Part shown: one piece after another, positions 1 through 7,011 of the stretch | Numbering within the stretch: position 1 is the first letter of the stretch | How the letters are laid out: every line of letters starts with the position of its first letter | Assembly (NCBI GenBank): GCA_018334735.1 | Contig: JAGXLK010000070.1 | Span: forward strand, 1 to 8,618 | DNA: 8,618 nucleotides | Direction of reading: 5' to 3' | From: Planctomycetota bacterium | GTDB taxonomy: Bacteria; Planctomycetota; Brocadiia; SM23-32 | The notes under the pieces: model-generated | What the model saw: the letters and a program-made list of their open reading frames with translations, nothing else | Databases searched by the model: none | Told to the model about the DNA's origin: nothing | Position numbers and translations under genes: made by a program

Positions 1-22
1 AAAGGTGTATGAAATCGCTGTG

Positions 23-25
23 TGA
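23..25 (+). other. In-frame TGA interrupting the GH29-like gene
   Basis: The frame encoding the hydrolase fragment also reads KVYEIAV at 2-22, directly followed by TGA at 23-25 and then SSNRWGEKV. Relatives, as I recall them, have a continuous segment ending in WS-x-RWG here, so this is either a nonsense change (for instance TGG to TGA), a small compensated indel, or a sequencing error. Use of TGA as a sense codon is unlikely: mreD and the VWA gene both end in TGA, and no other gene in the window has an internal one. Confidence 0.55.
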
Positions 26-496
26 TCGTCAAATCGATGGGGAGAAAAAGTCCGCGGGTGGTGGATCGATGGCTGTTACTTCGCTGACGAAATGTATCGT
101 CACAGCAACGAACCCAACTTCCGCAGTTTCGCTGAGGCTCTCAAGGCTGGCAACCCCGAAGCTCTGGTCGCATTTAATCCAGGGGTGCGCACACCGGTAA
201 CCTGCCATACACAACACGAAGATTACACAGCTGGAGAGGTATCAACGGCTCTGCCCGAATGCCCCGGCCCGTGGGTCGAACGAAACGGGCATAGGGCGCG
301 ATACCACGTGCTGAGCTACCTCGGCCAGTCCTGGTGTCGGGGCGATCCCCGCTTCCCCGACGAATTGATTACAGGATATACCCAACACATCACAAATAGA
401 AATGGCGTCATAACCTGGGATGTTCCGATTCAACGAAAAGGGTTTATTCCGGGAGCATTTCTTGAACAATTAGAAAACATCTCTCAAAACCTTTAA
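26..496 (+). CDS. C-terminal part of an alpha-L-fucosidase-like (GH29-like) glycoside hydrolase, possibly broken
   Basis: The frame is open from just after a TGA at 23-25 to a TAA at 494-496. It reads RWGEKVRGWWIDGCYFADEMY at about 35-97, then a stretch on fields and pasture-like NPGV residues, then ECPGPW and RFPDELITGYTQHI, and ends in TWDVPIQRKGFIPGAF. I recognise this as the end of a GH29-like family seen in planctomycetes and relatives. The Asp of WWIDG (codon 68-70) lies where GH29 enzymes carry their nucleophile. The first ATG is at 92, but homologous sequence clearly continues upstream of it, so 92 is unlikely to be the native start. Seven more codons in the same frame precede the TGA and run off the left edge. 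The gene is therefore 5'-truncated by the window and may be a pseudogene. It ends 14 nt from the convergent mreD stop. The substrate is unknown; fucose specificity is not shown. Confidence 0.68.
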   Translation, partial: SSNRWGEKVRGWWIDGCYFADEMYRHSNEPNFRSFAEALKAGNPEALVAFNPGVRTPVTCHTQHEDYTAGEVSTALPECPGPWVERNGHRARYHVLSYLGQSWCRGDPRFPDELITGYTQHITNRNGVITWDVPIQRKGFIPGAFLEQLENISQNL

Positions 497-510
497 CCGG
501 TTCGGAAAAT

Positions 511-1017
511 TCAAGCAAGTGCTCTATCGTCTTTCTGCACAATTCCGCAACCGCTGAAAATCGGAAAGAAAAGCGGGGTAAAAACGGCTGTTACGGCAGC
601 CTGCCCTACGGCCAGTTCCAACAACAGCTGGGAATTAACGTAGTGGCCGAACAACGCCGTTCCAAACGCCTGGGATACACCACAGAAGAGTGAGAATAAG
701 AAGACCAGGACCATATCGGTAATAAAGCCTTCCCTGTAAAGGCGATGTCGCAGGGTTATCAAGCCCGCAGCTCCTAATGTCATAAGAAAAGCGCTTGTTC
801 CCATCCTGGTTGCGGATCCCAGGTCACGGAGCAATCCAATCAAAAAAGCGGACATAAGGGCCTGGCGATAGCGAGCTTCCAGCGCAACGTACACGGCGAG
901 AAGGTAGAACAAATCCAAATGCATAGCACCAGCACTGAACCTGTGCAAAACACTCACCTGCAAAAGAAACAGAATCAGAACCACAGGGATGATTCGTGTT
1001 TTTCTGACAAACCCCAT
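511..1017 (-). CDS. mreD: Rod shape-determining protein MreD
   Basis: The product is 168 residues, the usual MreD size, and is almost wholly hydrophobic with about five membrane segments (roughly residues 8-25, 32-48, 54-64 with 74-90, 100-123 and 131-155). The family pattern is clear: LDLFYLLAVYVAL at 34-46, then the conserved GLLRDLGSATRMGTSAFL at 61-78, with the Asp at 65. MreD sits in the inner membrane with MreC and MreB and helps position lateral cell-wall synthesis. The start ATG at 1015-1017 is preceded by AAAGGAGA, about 13 nt upstream, and the frame is closed by a stop at 1039-1041, so no longer start is possible. The gene is divergent from ilvD. MreC, its usual upstream partner, is absent: the region upstream is non-coding on this strand. 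The tail GIVQKDDRALA is soluble. Confidence 0.85.
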   Translation of the reverse strand: MGFVRKTRIIPVVLILFLLQVSVLHRFSAGAMHLDLFYLLAVYVALEARYRQALMSAFLIGLLRDLGSATRMGTSAFLMTLGAAGLITLRHRLYREGFITDMVLVFLFSLFCGVSQAFGTALFGHYVNSQLLLELAVGQAAVTAVFTPLFFPIFSGCGIVQKDDRALA

Positions 1018-1094
1018 GCTCGTGCCGCTTCTCCTTTCTCAACCAGTCGTTGCATTTCTATCGATTCTGACGCGCACCGTGCCCGGAAACGCCC

Positions 1095-1123
1095 AGTCTA
1101 ACTTCAGGCGATTCTGGCATCAA
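1095..1123 (-). promoter_or_regulatory. Candidate sigma70-type promoter for mreD
   Basis: Read on the minus strand, TTGATG (1118-1123) is followed after exactly 17 nt by TAGACT (1095-1100). Each box matches the consensus at four of six positions. Transcription would start near 1088 and leave a leader of about 70 nt before the mreD ATG. An own promoter is expected because no gene lies upstream on this strand. Confidence 0.42.
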
Positions 1124-1137
1124 TAATTTTCTCTCAT

Positions 1138-1161
1138 ACCGGCTGCCTTCTGCAAGCCGGT
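1138..1161. other. Inverted repeat between the divergent mreD and ilvD promoters
   Basis: ACCGGCT (1138-1144) and AGCCGGT (1155-1161) form perfect 7-bp arms around a 10-nt loop. No T-run follows on either strand, so it does not look like a terminator. It lies upstream of the -35 boxes of both divergent promoter candidates, a position that would fit a binding site for a shared regulator. No regulator is identified, and a 7-bp repeat can occur by chance. Confidence 0.3.
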
Positions 1162-1193
1162 CCGTAACGCAGATTGTGGCAACAGAAGCCAAC

Positions 1194-1222
1194 TTGACAC
1201 TATACGACACCGGGTTTAGACT
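1194..1222 (+). promoter_or_regulatory. Candidate sigma70-type promoter for ilvD
   Basis: A perfect TTGACA -35 box (1194-1199) is followed after 17 nt by TAGACT (1217-1222), which matches TATAAT at four of six positions. Transcription would start near 1229, giving a leader of about 39 nt. That leader is too short for a peptide-coding attenuator of the classical ilv type, and none is visible. Confidence 0.6.
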
Positions 1223-1256
1223 CCGCTATTCGCGTTCGACGAAATGACTCTTTTAT

Positions 1257-1261
1257 GAGGT
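1257..1261 (+). promoter_or_regulatory. Ribosome binding site of ilvD
   Basis: GAGGT lies 6 nt before the ATG at 1268 and supports that start. No other in-frame start has comparable support, and the protein begins at the usual place for the family. Confidence 0.6.
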
Positions 1262-1267
1262 AATACG

Positions 1268-2953
1268 ATGACACTACGAAGCGCCACAGCTGTTGAAGGT
1301 GTTGAAAGAGCTCCGAGCAGGGCACTGCTTTACGCGACAGGATGTTATGCCCCCCGCCACGTCGGAAAACCGATGATTGGAATTGCCACCAGTTACACGG
1401 ATCTCATCCCCGGGCATAGCATGATGCGGCCGCTGGAACGCGCTATCCAAAAGGGTGTGTCGGCTGGCGGAGGCATCAGCTTTCTGTTTGGCGTCCCTGG
1501 CCTCTGCGACGGAGTCGCGATGGGGCACCACGGAATGCATTATTCCCTCCCCTCCCGCGAACTCATCGCCGACGTCGTTGAAACTGTTGCTGAGGCGCAA
1601 CGACTCGATGGTCTTGTCCTTCTAACGAACTGTGACAAAATTACCCCCGGAATGTTGATGGGAATTGCACGGCTTGATATTCCCGGCATCGCTGTCACGG
1701 CCGGGCCAATGCTGGCCGGTCACTGGAGAAAAGCAGGCAAAGAAAAGCCCGAACGTCTTTCTCTGGTGCGCGACACTTTCGAGGCTATTGGCCGCTATAA
1801 AGCTGGCGACATCGACGAAGAAGAACTCACCAATCTCGAACTCCATGCCTGCCCGGGTCCCGGATCGTGCCAGGGTCTTTACACCGCCAACACCATGGCC
1901 TGCGCCACAGAGGCGATGGGGATGAGCCTGCCGGGATGCGCCGCCACGCCAATTGTTGAAGCGGCCAAACTGCGTCTTGCTGAACGAAGCGGCGAACGAA
2001 TCGTGGAACTCGTTGAGGAAGAAATAACATCCCGTCAAATCATTACGCAGGAGAGTATTCGGAACTCTATTGTTGTTGATATGGCGCTTGGCGGTTCGAC
2101 CAACAGCTGCCTTCATATCCCCGCCATCGCCCATGAAGCCGGCATCGACTTCCCGATCGACACGTTTGACGATATCAGCCGGGAAGTCCCCCACATTGCA
2201 AATCTCCGTCCCGGCGGAGACTACTTCATGGAAGATCTCTATTATGCCGGTGGTATACCTGCCGTGCTGCAGCGACTCGAAGAGAATCTAAACGATTGTC
2301 TGACCACAAGCGGGCGAACCTCAAAAGAAATTGCCGCCGACGCGCAGCTGATGGATGACGACGTCATTCGGCCACTCAACAACCCCTACCATCCGCAAGG
2401 GGGAATGGCTGTTCTCAAAGGCACTCTGGCGCCCGAAGGGGCAGTTGTTAAACAGAGCGCCGTAAATGAAGAATCCCTTCAGTTTACCGGTCCGGCCAGA
2501 ACTTTTAACAGCGAAGATGATGCTATCAAGGCTATCATGGATGGGGAAATCAATGAGGGTGAAGTTATTATTATCCGTTACGAAGGCCCCAAAGGTGGGC
2601 CGGGAATGCGGGAAATGCTGAATCCAACCTCCGCTCTCATTGGTATGGGGATGGGAGACGCCTGTGCTCTTATCACTGATGGACGTTTCAGCGGAGGCAC
2701 CCGTGGTCCGTGCATCGGTCATGTAAGTCCGGAAGCCGCCAGCGGAGGAGCAATAGGTCTGGTTGAAGACGGCGACACAATCGAGATTGATATCCCCGAG
2801 CGGAAACTTAATCTCAAGGTAGATGAAGAGGAACTTGAACGACGTCGTAAAGACTGGTCTCCCATTGAACCGAAGATCACAACCGGTTACCTGGCACGTT
2901 ATGCAGAATTTGTGACCAGTGCCGCGACCGGAGCTGTGTATCGCAAACCGTAA
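1268..2953 (+). CDS. ilvD: Dihydroxy-acid dehydratase
   Basis: This enzyme removes water from 2,3-dihydroxy-isovalerate or 2,3-dihydroxy-3-methylvalerate, giving the 2-oxo acids that precede valine, leucine and isoleucine, in the cytoplasm. The 561 residues are full length for the IlvD/Edd family. Family motifs are intact: [22 protein letters not shown] at the start, [19 protein letters not shown] from Cys80, [11 protein letters not shown] with Cys122, Asp123 and Lys124, [19 protein letters not shown] with Cys195 and Cys201, and [14 protein letters not shown] at 472-485 with the probable catalytic Ser475. The cysteine that some plant and bacterial [2Fe-2S] enzymes carry in ITPC is Gly49 here (LIPGH), as in E. 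coli. Together with Cys80 this resembles the archaeal and E. coli-like branch, so an oxygen-sensitive [4Fe-4S] cluster is my inference. It ends in TAA and stands alone, with no ilvB, ilvC or leu gene adjacent. A gluconate-type dehydratase (Edd) is less likely, given the length and motifs. Confidence 0.95.
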   Translation: MTLRSATAVEGVERAPSRALLYATGCYAPRHVGKPMIGIATSYTDLIPGHSMMRPLERAIQKGVSAGGGISFLFGVPGLCDGVAMGHHGMHYSLPSRELIADVVETVAEAQRLDGLVLLTNCDKITPGMLMGIARLDIPGIAVTAGPMLAGHWRKAGKEKPERLSLVRDTFEAIGRYKAGDIDEEELTNLELHACPGPGSCQGLYTANTMACATEAMGMSLPGCAATPIVEAAKLRLAERSGERIVELVEEEITSRQIITQESIRNSIVVDMALGGSTNSCLHIPAIAHEAGIDFPIDTFDDISREVPHIANLRPGGDYFMEDLYYAGGIPAVLQRLEENLNDCLTTSGRTSKEIAADAQLMDDDVIRPLNNPYHPQGGMAVLKGTLAPEGAVVKQSAVNEESLQFTGPARTFNSEDDAIKAIMDGEINEGEVIIIRYEGPKGGPGMREMLNPTSALIGMGMGDACALITDGRFSGGTRGPCIGHVSPEAASGGAIGLVEDGDTIEIDIPERKLNLKVDEEELERRRKDWSPIEPKITTGYLARYAEFVTSAATGAVYRKP

Positions 2954-3059
2954 GATCTAATTCTTAAATAGCAGACCCCGGCAATCGGAGAAGATCGGGG
3001 GGCAAATTTACCGTCAGATTCTGGACAGGAACCAGATGACGTCAAACTGACAAAAGCGC

Positions 3060-3110
3060 GGAAGAGGAAAACGGACCAGCTTTAATTCCCGTTTTCCTCT
3101 TCCTCTTTTT
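3060..3110. terminator. Bidirectional terminator between ilvD and the ankyrin gene
   Basis: Perfect 15-bp arms (3060-3074 and 3089-3103) enclose a 14-nt loop. On the plus strand the hairpin is followed by T5 at 3106-3110, which would end ilvD transcripts. On the minus strand it is followed by CGCGCTTTTG, which would end the ankyrin transcript. The right arm lies inside the last codons of the ankyrin gene (the Glu-rich end) and the stop codon is in the loop, so stop and terminator overlap. Confidence 0.72.
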
Positions 3111-4590
3111 CGAGAACGTATTTCTGCCGGATAAGTGCCGCGGCCCTTTTATGTCCCCTTTCGGCCGCCAGTTCGTGGGAAAGAAATCCGTTTGAATTCG
3201 GCTTCGTGGTAACCGCTCCATACTCAAGCAAAAGCTGCACCAAGTCCGCTTCCCCGTATTTTGCTGCCCGATGCAACGGGCTATTCCCTTCCATATCCGT
3301 GCGATTTACGGACGCCCCGGCTTTAATCAGGATGCGCGCCACCTGGACATTCCCTTCTTCCGCTGCCTTATGCAGGGGCGTTCTGGCTCTGTAGGAACCC
3401 TTAACATCCGTTTCTGCTCCCCATTTAACCAGTAGCCGAACAAGCTCCACACGGTTATTGGCCGCGGCCCAATGAAGAGGTCGCATGCCGGATTTTGATC
3501 TCGCATCCGGGTCAGCTCCGGCCATCAGAAGCACTTTCGCGACTTCTGGATGACCTTCAGAGCTTGCATGATGCAGCGGTCTCATTCCGCCTGCGCCTTT
3601 TGCATTAACATCGGCCTCGTGTTCAAGCAATACTCGCGCGACTTCCGTCCGTCCTCCATCGGCAGCTCGATGCAAAGGCGTCTCATTGTTGGAGGTAGTG
3701 GCATCTACTGCCGCTCCTTTCTCCAAAAGCAACTCAACCGTGTCTGCCTGTCCCTCCATCGCCGCCGTATGAAGTGCCGTCCATCCAGATTGATCTCCGG
3801 CGTCAATGGACGCACCGCTATTGAGGAGCAATTCGATCATCTCTTGATTACCTGCTTCCGCCGCAAGATGCAACGGCGTCTTACCGGAGGATTCCTTTGC
3901 ATCGACCTGAGCCCCTTTCAACAGAAGCGTGCGAGCGATTGCGGTACGACCCAATTTAGCCGCAAAATGTAATGGTGTCCGTCCGTCTTTCGCCCGGCCT
4001 GAAACATCAGCCCCCGCCCCGATCATGAGCCGAACTCCTCCTTTAAACTTTGCTTCTATCGCGACATGGAGGGGCAGCTTGCCGCGTCTATTCCGTCTTT
4101 TCAATGATGCGCCATGTTGGAGTAAAAGGTCAAGCCAATCGCCACGTTGCTCCCGGCATAGCAATGCCACTGGCGCATAACCCGATCCAGTTTTTGCATC
4201 CGGATCGGCTCCGTTTTTCAATAACAACACCGCGGTATCCTTATGATCTCCGGTGATAGCCAGATGAAGCGGCGTATCCCCATCATCATTTTTCACATTG
4301 GGATCGGCACCTTTTTGCAACAGGAGTTGGGCAATGTTTTCGGAACCTTTTTCTGCGGCAGCATGCAGTGGGGTCTTGTTAGCGCGATTTCGCGTTCTCA
4401 CGGTTCCGGGGTGAAATAAAACAATACCTTTGACGCGAGTTGCCCGCCCCTCTTTTATAGCAGGCAATATGTCACTCGCAGGGAACGCAATATGTCCGAA
4501 AAGAAGAATTGCTATACAGATAATGAGCACAATACTGACTGTTATGATACTTGCCCGGACCAACCGAGAATCCTTTATACTGTCCCTCAT
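3082..4590 (-). CDS. Membrane-anchored protein with twelve ankyrin repeats
   Basis: The 502-residue product starts with a basic segment (KDSRLVR), then one hydrophobic helix at about 13-35, then an N-terminal half repeat at 40-69. Twelve ankyrin repeats of 33 residues follow from about 70 to 466, a capping repeat reaches about 491, and the tail EKEEEENGN is acidic. The TPLH histidines fall at 76, 109, 175, 208, 241, 274, 307, 340, 373, 407 and 440. Repeat 3 (SGYAPVALLC) is degenerate, with Ala at 142, and one residue is added before repeat 11. Ankyrin repeats bind proteins, and no catalytic domain is present. The basic N-terminus and lack of a good signal-peptidase site suggest a signal anchor with the repeats in the periplasm. 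The start ATG at 4588-4590 has a weak GAGAG 4 nt upstream. The gene is monocistronic, divergent from the VWA gene and convergent with ilvD. The binding partner is unknown. Confidence 0.88.
   Translation of the reverse strand: MRDSIKDSRLVRASIITVSIVLIICIAILLFGHIAFPASDILPAIKEGRATRVKGIVLFHPGTVRTRNRANKTPLHAAAEKGSENIAQLLLQKGADPNVKNDDGDTPLHLAITGDHKDTAVLLLKNGADPDAKTGSGYAPVALLCREQRGDWLDLLLQHGASLKRRNRRGKLPLHVAIEAKFKGGVRLMIGAGADVSGRAKDGRTPLHFAAKLGRTAIARTLLLKGAQVDAKESSGKTPLHLAAEAGNQEMIELLLNSGASIDAGDQSGWTALHTAAMEGQADTVELLLEKGAAVDATTSNNETPLHRAADGGRTEVARVLLEHEADVNAKGAGGMRPLHHASSEGHPEVAKVLLMAGADPDARSKSGMRPLHWAAANNRVELVRLLVKWGAETDVKGSYRARTPLHKAAEEGNVQVARILIKAGASVNRTDMEGNSPLHRAAKYGEADLVQLLLEYGAVTTKPNSNGFLSHELAAERGHKRAAALIRQKYVLEKEEEENGN
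3193..4383 (-). repeat. Twelve tandem 99-nt units coding for ankyrin repeats
   Basis: Twelve consecutive 33-codon units encode the DG-x-TPLH-x-AA ... LLL-x-x-GA-D pattern. The units have diverged at DNA level: codon choice and the variable helix positions differ from unit to unit, so this looks like an old, selected array and not a recent expansion. The period is strict apart from one extra codon before the eleventh unit. Confidence 0.8.
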
Positions 4591-4670
4591 GGCACTCTCA
4601 TCTTATCTGTCTGCATTTGGTTCAACACCAACTTGCACATAATCCTTTCGAATTGAGCAACGCGGGTATC

Positions 4671-4699
4671 AGTAGATACAGGATGATGTGCCTTGTCAA
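4671..4699 (-). promoter_or_regulatory. Candidate sigma70-type promoter for the ankyrin gene
   Basis: Read on the minus strand, a perfect TTGACA (4694-4699) is followed after 17 nt by TCTACT (4671-4676), four of six matches to TATAAT. Transcription would start near 4664, about 74 nt before the ATG. A short hairpin, GTATC-AGTA-GATAC (4666-4679), overlaps the -10 box and could be an operator, but it is only 5 bp per arm. Confidence 0.45.
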
Positions 4700-4730
4700 A
4701 TGGTCAACAGCCCTGTAAAGCCCATTGAGA

Positions 4731-4759
4731 TTGCACGGCAGGCCCGTGCTCAGTAGAAT
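4731..4759 (+). promoter_or_regulatory. Candidate promoter for the VWA gene
   Basis: TAGAAT (4754-4759) matches the -10 consensus at five of six positions. It lies 17 nt after TTGCAC (4731-4736), a poor -35 box with three of six. Transcription would start near 4766, which is downstream of the possible TTG start at 4725 and 31 nt before the ATG at 4797. This supports the ATG as the true start. Confidence 0.4.
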
Positions 4760-4796
4760 ACCAGATCAAAAGCTGATCCCAACTCGCGGAAAGTCT

Positions 4797-6992
4797 ATGG
4801 AAGAAACCGACATTATCCTCCGTGGCATTATTCCATGGTGGGGGGCTCTTTTTCTTGGAATAATTCTGATCTTTGTATTGATCGCAGGCTATCGTCGGAC
4901 GACTCGCCCTGTTAGCGGATGGCTTAAAACCTTTCTAATATCGCTAAGAATAGGCGCAGTGGCTATCTTACTGTTGTGTCTGTTGATGCCGGCTATCCAA
5001 ACAACAACCTACCGCATCGTAAGAAAACCGCTCGTTTTCCTGGTTGATACCAGCCGCTCAATGCAGGAAGTGCGGGACACACCAGATGGAAAATCACGCC
5101 TTAAGGCCATTGAAAGCCTCCTTAAAAGCAACCAATCCTTAGTGGATAAACTGGCACAAAAGTACGAGGTTCGGACGTTTCACTTCGCCCGTGATCTGGG
5201 AATTGATCAGAACAAGCAGAAATATGCATCCGACTACAGTGCTTACGGCCGAGCGATAAAAGGAGCGCTGGATCAAACCAATCTCGGGCAAGGCGGGGGA
5301 TGTATGGTTGTGTTTGGAGACGGTTCTCACAACCTCGGTCCGCCGGAACCGCTTGAAGTCGCTGCCACATTGGCCGATCTTAATATCCCCCTCTATACGG
5401 TCGGGGTGGGGCAGGAAGAAATTGGCGGGCGCATACGGGACGTCAAAGTAGTCAGCATCGACGCCCCCCGTCGGGCCTATGTATTCAGCAAATTCTCCGT
5501 GCGCGCCAAAATCCTGTTCCGCGGTTGTCAGGGAAAAACCGTCGACGTCAAACTGGAACTTCCCGACCAAACCCAGAAATTCCAGAAAGTTACGGTGGCC
5601 CACGACGAAGAAATTGTCCCGGTCCAGTTTGATGTCACGCCGGAAGAGGAAGGGGAACTGAAAATAATCATCCGGGCCGCAGAGGTGGCAGATGAAATAA
5701 TCCCCGAGAACAACGTCCGCAGTAAGTTTGTTAAAGTGGTCAGCAGTGGAATACGTCTCGGTTATTTTGAATCCCTGCGTCCCGAAGGCAAATTTGTCTA
5801 TGCCGCTCTAAGAAATGCTCCTCAAATCAATTTGCTTCGGATACTTGTCGCACCCGGGGATCAAATCCCGGCAGAAAAGCTTGACTGGACCCGCTACGAC
5901 GCCGTTTTTCTCGGAAATGTGCCGCCCCAGGCTTTCGGCAGCAAAGCACTTGAGACGCTGAAAGCTCAAGTGATGAATAAAGGCACAGGTCTGGCCCTGC
6001 TCATAGGACCCGAAAATGCGGGGAGAAGCGGCTTCAGCGGGAGTATCCTTGAGACGATATTGCCGGTTTCACTCCCTCCGAAATGGTCCTACGAAGGAAA
6101 CAAACACAAATTTGTGCCCGCTCCCGATGCGCTTGGCCACCCCGTTATTGCCCTCGGTGGGACCAAACAAGAAACGGATGCCTTATGGAAAAAAATGCCG
6201 CCGCTATCGGGCATTCTCACCGGGGTAGAAGCGAGACGTCAAGCGTCTGTACTCGCAACGGACAGACAGAAAAATCCGCTTTTGTGCGCGCAACGCGTTG
6301 GAGCCGGCGGAACGCTGATCGTGCTGACAGATACTACGTTCAAATGGTATTTCACCGCTAAAGATACCCAGGAACAATTCACAAAGTTCTGGCGCCAGGT
6401 GGCTCTTTGGACGGGAGGTATCGAAAAAGAGGAAAAAGAAGCTTTTCAACTGGTTGTGAGTAAGGGCCAGGTGGGACTGGGTGAGCCCATAACGCTGCAG
6501 GCGCACCTGACTGCGTCCGATGGTTCCCCCATCCGAGACGCAACGGTAAACATTACCGTGACTCCTCCCGAGAGCGAACCACAGAAACTCGAAAGTCTTT
6601 TCTCGCGCGAACTCGGCTATTTCCAGGCCAGTTATGTCCCTGAGAAATCCGGCCCTTACCTGGTAAGTGCCAAAGCCACTCGCAGCGGCAAGATTGTGGG
6701 AGAAGATACTGCATCTTTCCAGGCTTCCCGGGCAGATCGTGAGCTGTCAAATCCTGTTGCAAACCTCAGCCTTCTTCGAAGGCTATCTGCTGCCACAAGC
6801 GAAGCCGGTGGAAAATATTATCCGCATACCCGGCTGCGCCAAATGCTCGAGGATCTTCAGGAAACCGGCGACCCCGTGCGACTCAAAACCAACCGCTGGA
6901 ACGAAATCTGGGACAGTCCGTTCTTCTTTCTGGCTTTCCTGATACTGATCGGAAGCGAATGGGCACTGCGAAAATGGCAGGGGCTGGTGTGA
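4797..6992 (+). CDS. VWA-domain membrane protein with a glutamine amidotransferase-like region
   Basis: I chose the ATG at 4797 (731 residues) because GGAAAG lies just upstream. A TTG at 4725 would add 24 residues of no family character. Two membrane helices (about 14-32 and 44-66) are followed by a VWA domain at about 77-205 with the metal-binding motif DTSRS (Asp84, Ser86, Ser88) and a further Asp175 in FGDG. A beta-rich region at 213-315, an alpha/beta region at 317-540 resembling the class I glutamine amidotransferase fold, and a beta-sandwich-like part at 550-645 come next. The last membrane helix is at about 708-723. Such proteins are common in planctomycetes and relatives, often near MoxR and DUF58 genes, which are not seen here. 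No Cys-His-Glu amidotransferase triad is evident: the segment LLIGPENAGRSG has no nucleophile Cys. I infer an envelope scaffold, not an enzyme. Between the first and last helices the protein should lie outside the cytoplasm. Confidence 0.82.
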   Translation: MEETDIILRGIIPWWGALFLGIILIFVLIAGYRRTTRPVSGWLKTFLISLRIGAVAILLLCLLMPAIQTTTYRIVRKPLVFLVDTSRSMQEVRDTPDGKSRLKAIESLLKSNQSLVDKLAQKYEVRTFHFARDLGIDQNKQKYASDYSAYGRAIKGALDQTNLGQGGGCMVVFGDGSHNLGPPEPLEVAATLADLNIPLYTVGVGQEEIGGRIRDVKVVSIDAPRRAYVFSKFSVRAKILFRGCQGKTVDVKLELPDQTQKFQKVTVAHDEEIVPVQFDVTPEEEGELKIIIRAAEVADEIIPENNVRSKFVKVVSSGIRLGYFESLRPEGKFVYAALRNAPQINLLRILVAPGDQIPAEKLDWTRYDAVFLGNVPPQAFGSKALETLKAQVMNKGTGLALLIGPENAGRSGFSGSILETILPVSLPPKWSYEGNKHKFVPAPDALGHPVIALGGTKQETDALWKKMPPLSGILTGVEARRQASVLATDRQKNPLLCAQRVGAGGTLIVLTDTTFKWYFTAKDTQEQFTKFWRQVALWTGGIEKEEKEAFQLVVSKGQVGLGEPITLQAHLTASDGSPIRDATVNITVTPPESEPQKLESLFSRELGYFQASYVPEKSGPYLVSAKATRSGKIVGEDTASFQASRADRELSNPVANLSLLRRLSAATSEAGGKYYPHTRLRQMLEDLQETGDPVRLKTNRWNEIWDSPFFFLAFLILIGSEWALRKWQGLV

Positions 6993-7011
6993 AAAACCGC
7001 CGAACCCGGTT
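6992..7011 (-). terminator. Possible terminator of the helical-repeat gene
   Basis: On the minus strand AACCG (7007-7011) pairs with CGGTT (6995-6999) around a 7-nt loop, and the T-run (6992-6996) begins at the end of the stem. It shares 7006-7011 with the hairpin of the opposite transcript, so two alternative structures occupy the same bases. It would leave a trailer of about 80 nt after the stop at 7090. The stem is only 5 bp. Confidence 0.35.

Noticed and set aside
23..25. TGA read as tryptophan or selenocysteine (recoding)
   Set aside because: mreD and the VWA gene end in TGA, all tryptophans elsewhere use TGG, and no selenocysteine insertion hairpin is apparent after the codon.
824..1042. 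72-codon open frame overlapping mreD on the same strand
   Set aside because: It is a shifted frame of mreD; the mreD frame has clear family motifs and this one has none.
1622..2194. 190-codon open frame antisense to ilvD
   Set aside because: It lies wholly within a well-conserved gene and its product is low-quality, rich in Gly, Phe and His, without family features; a frame shadow.
2976..3000. CCCCG/CGGGG hairpin after ilvD
   Set aside because: Only 5 bp with a 15-nt loop and no adjacent T-run; the 15-bp hairpin at 3060-3103 is a far better terminator.
3550..3972. 140-codon open frame antisense to the ankyrin array
   Set aside because: The repeated 99-nt units create long open antisense frames with periodic Cys/Arg-rich products; this is explained by the array.
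3193..4383. Tandem array as a CRISPR or other DNA-level repeat
   Set aside because: The units are 99 nt, in frame, and code for ankyrin repeats; there are no identical repeats with unique spacers.
4725..4796. TTG start that would lengthen the VWA protein by 24 residues
   Set aside because: The added residues are polar and unlike the family start, no good ribosome binding site precedes the TTG, and the best -10 box (4754-4759) lies downstream of it.
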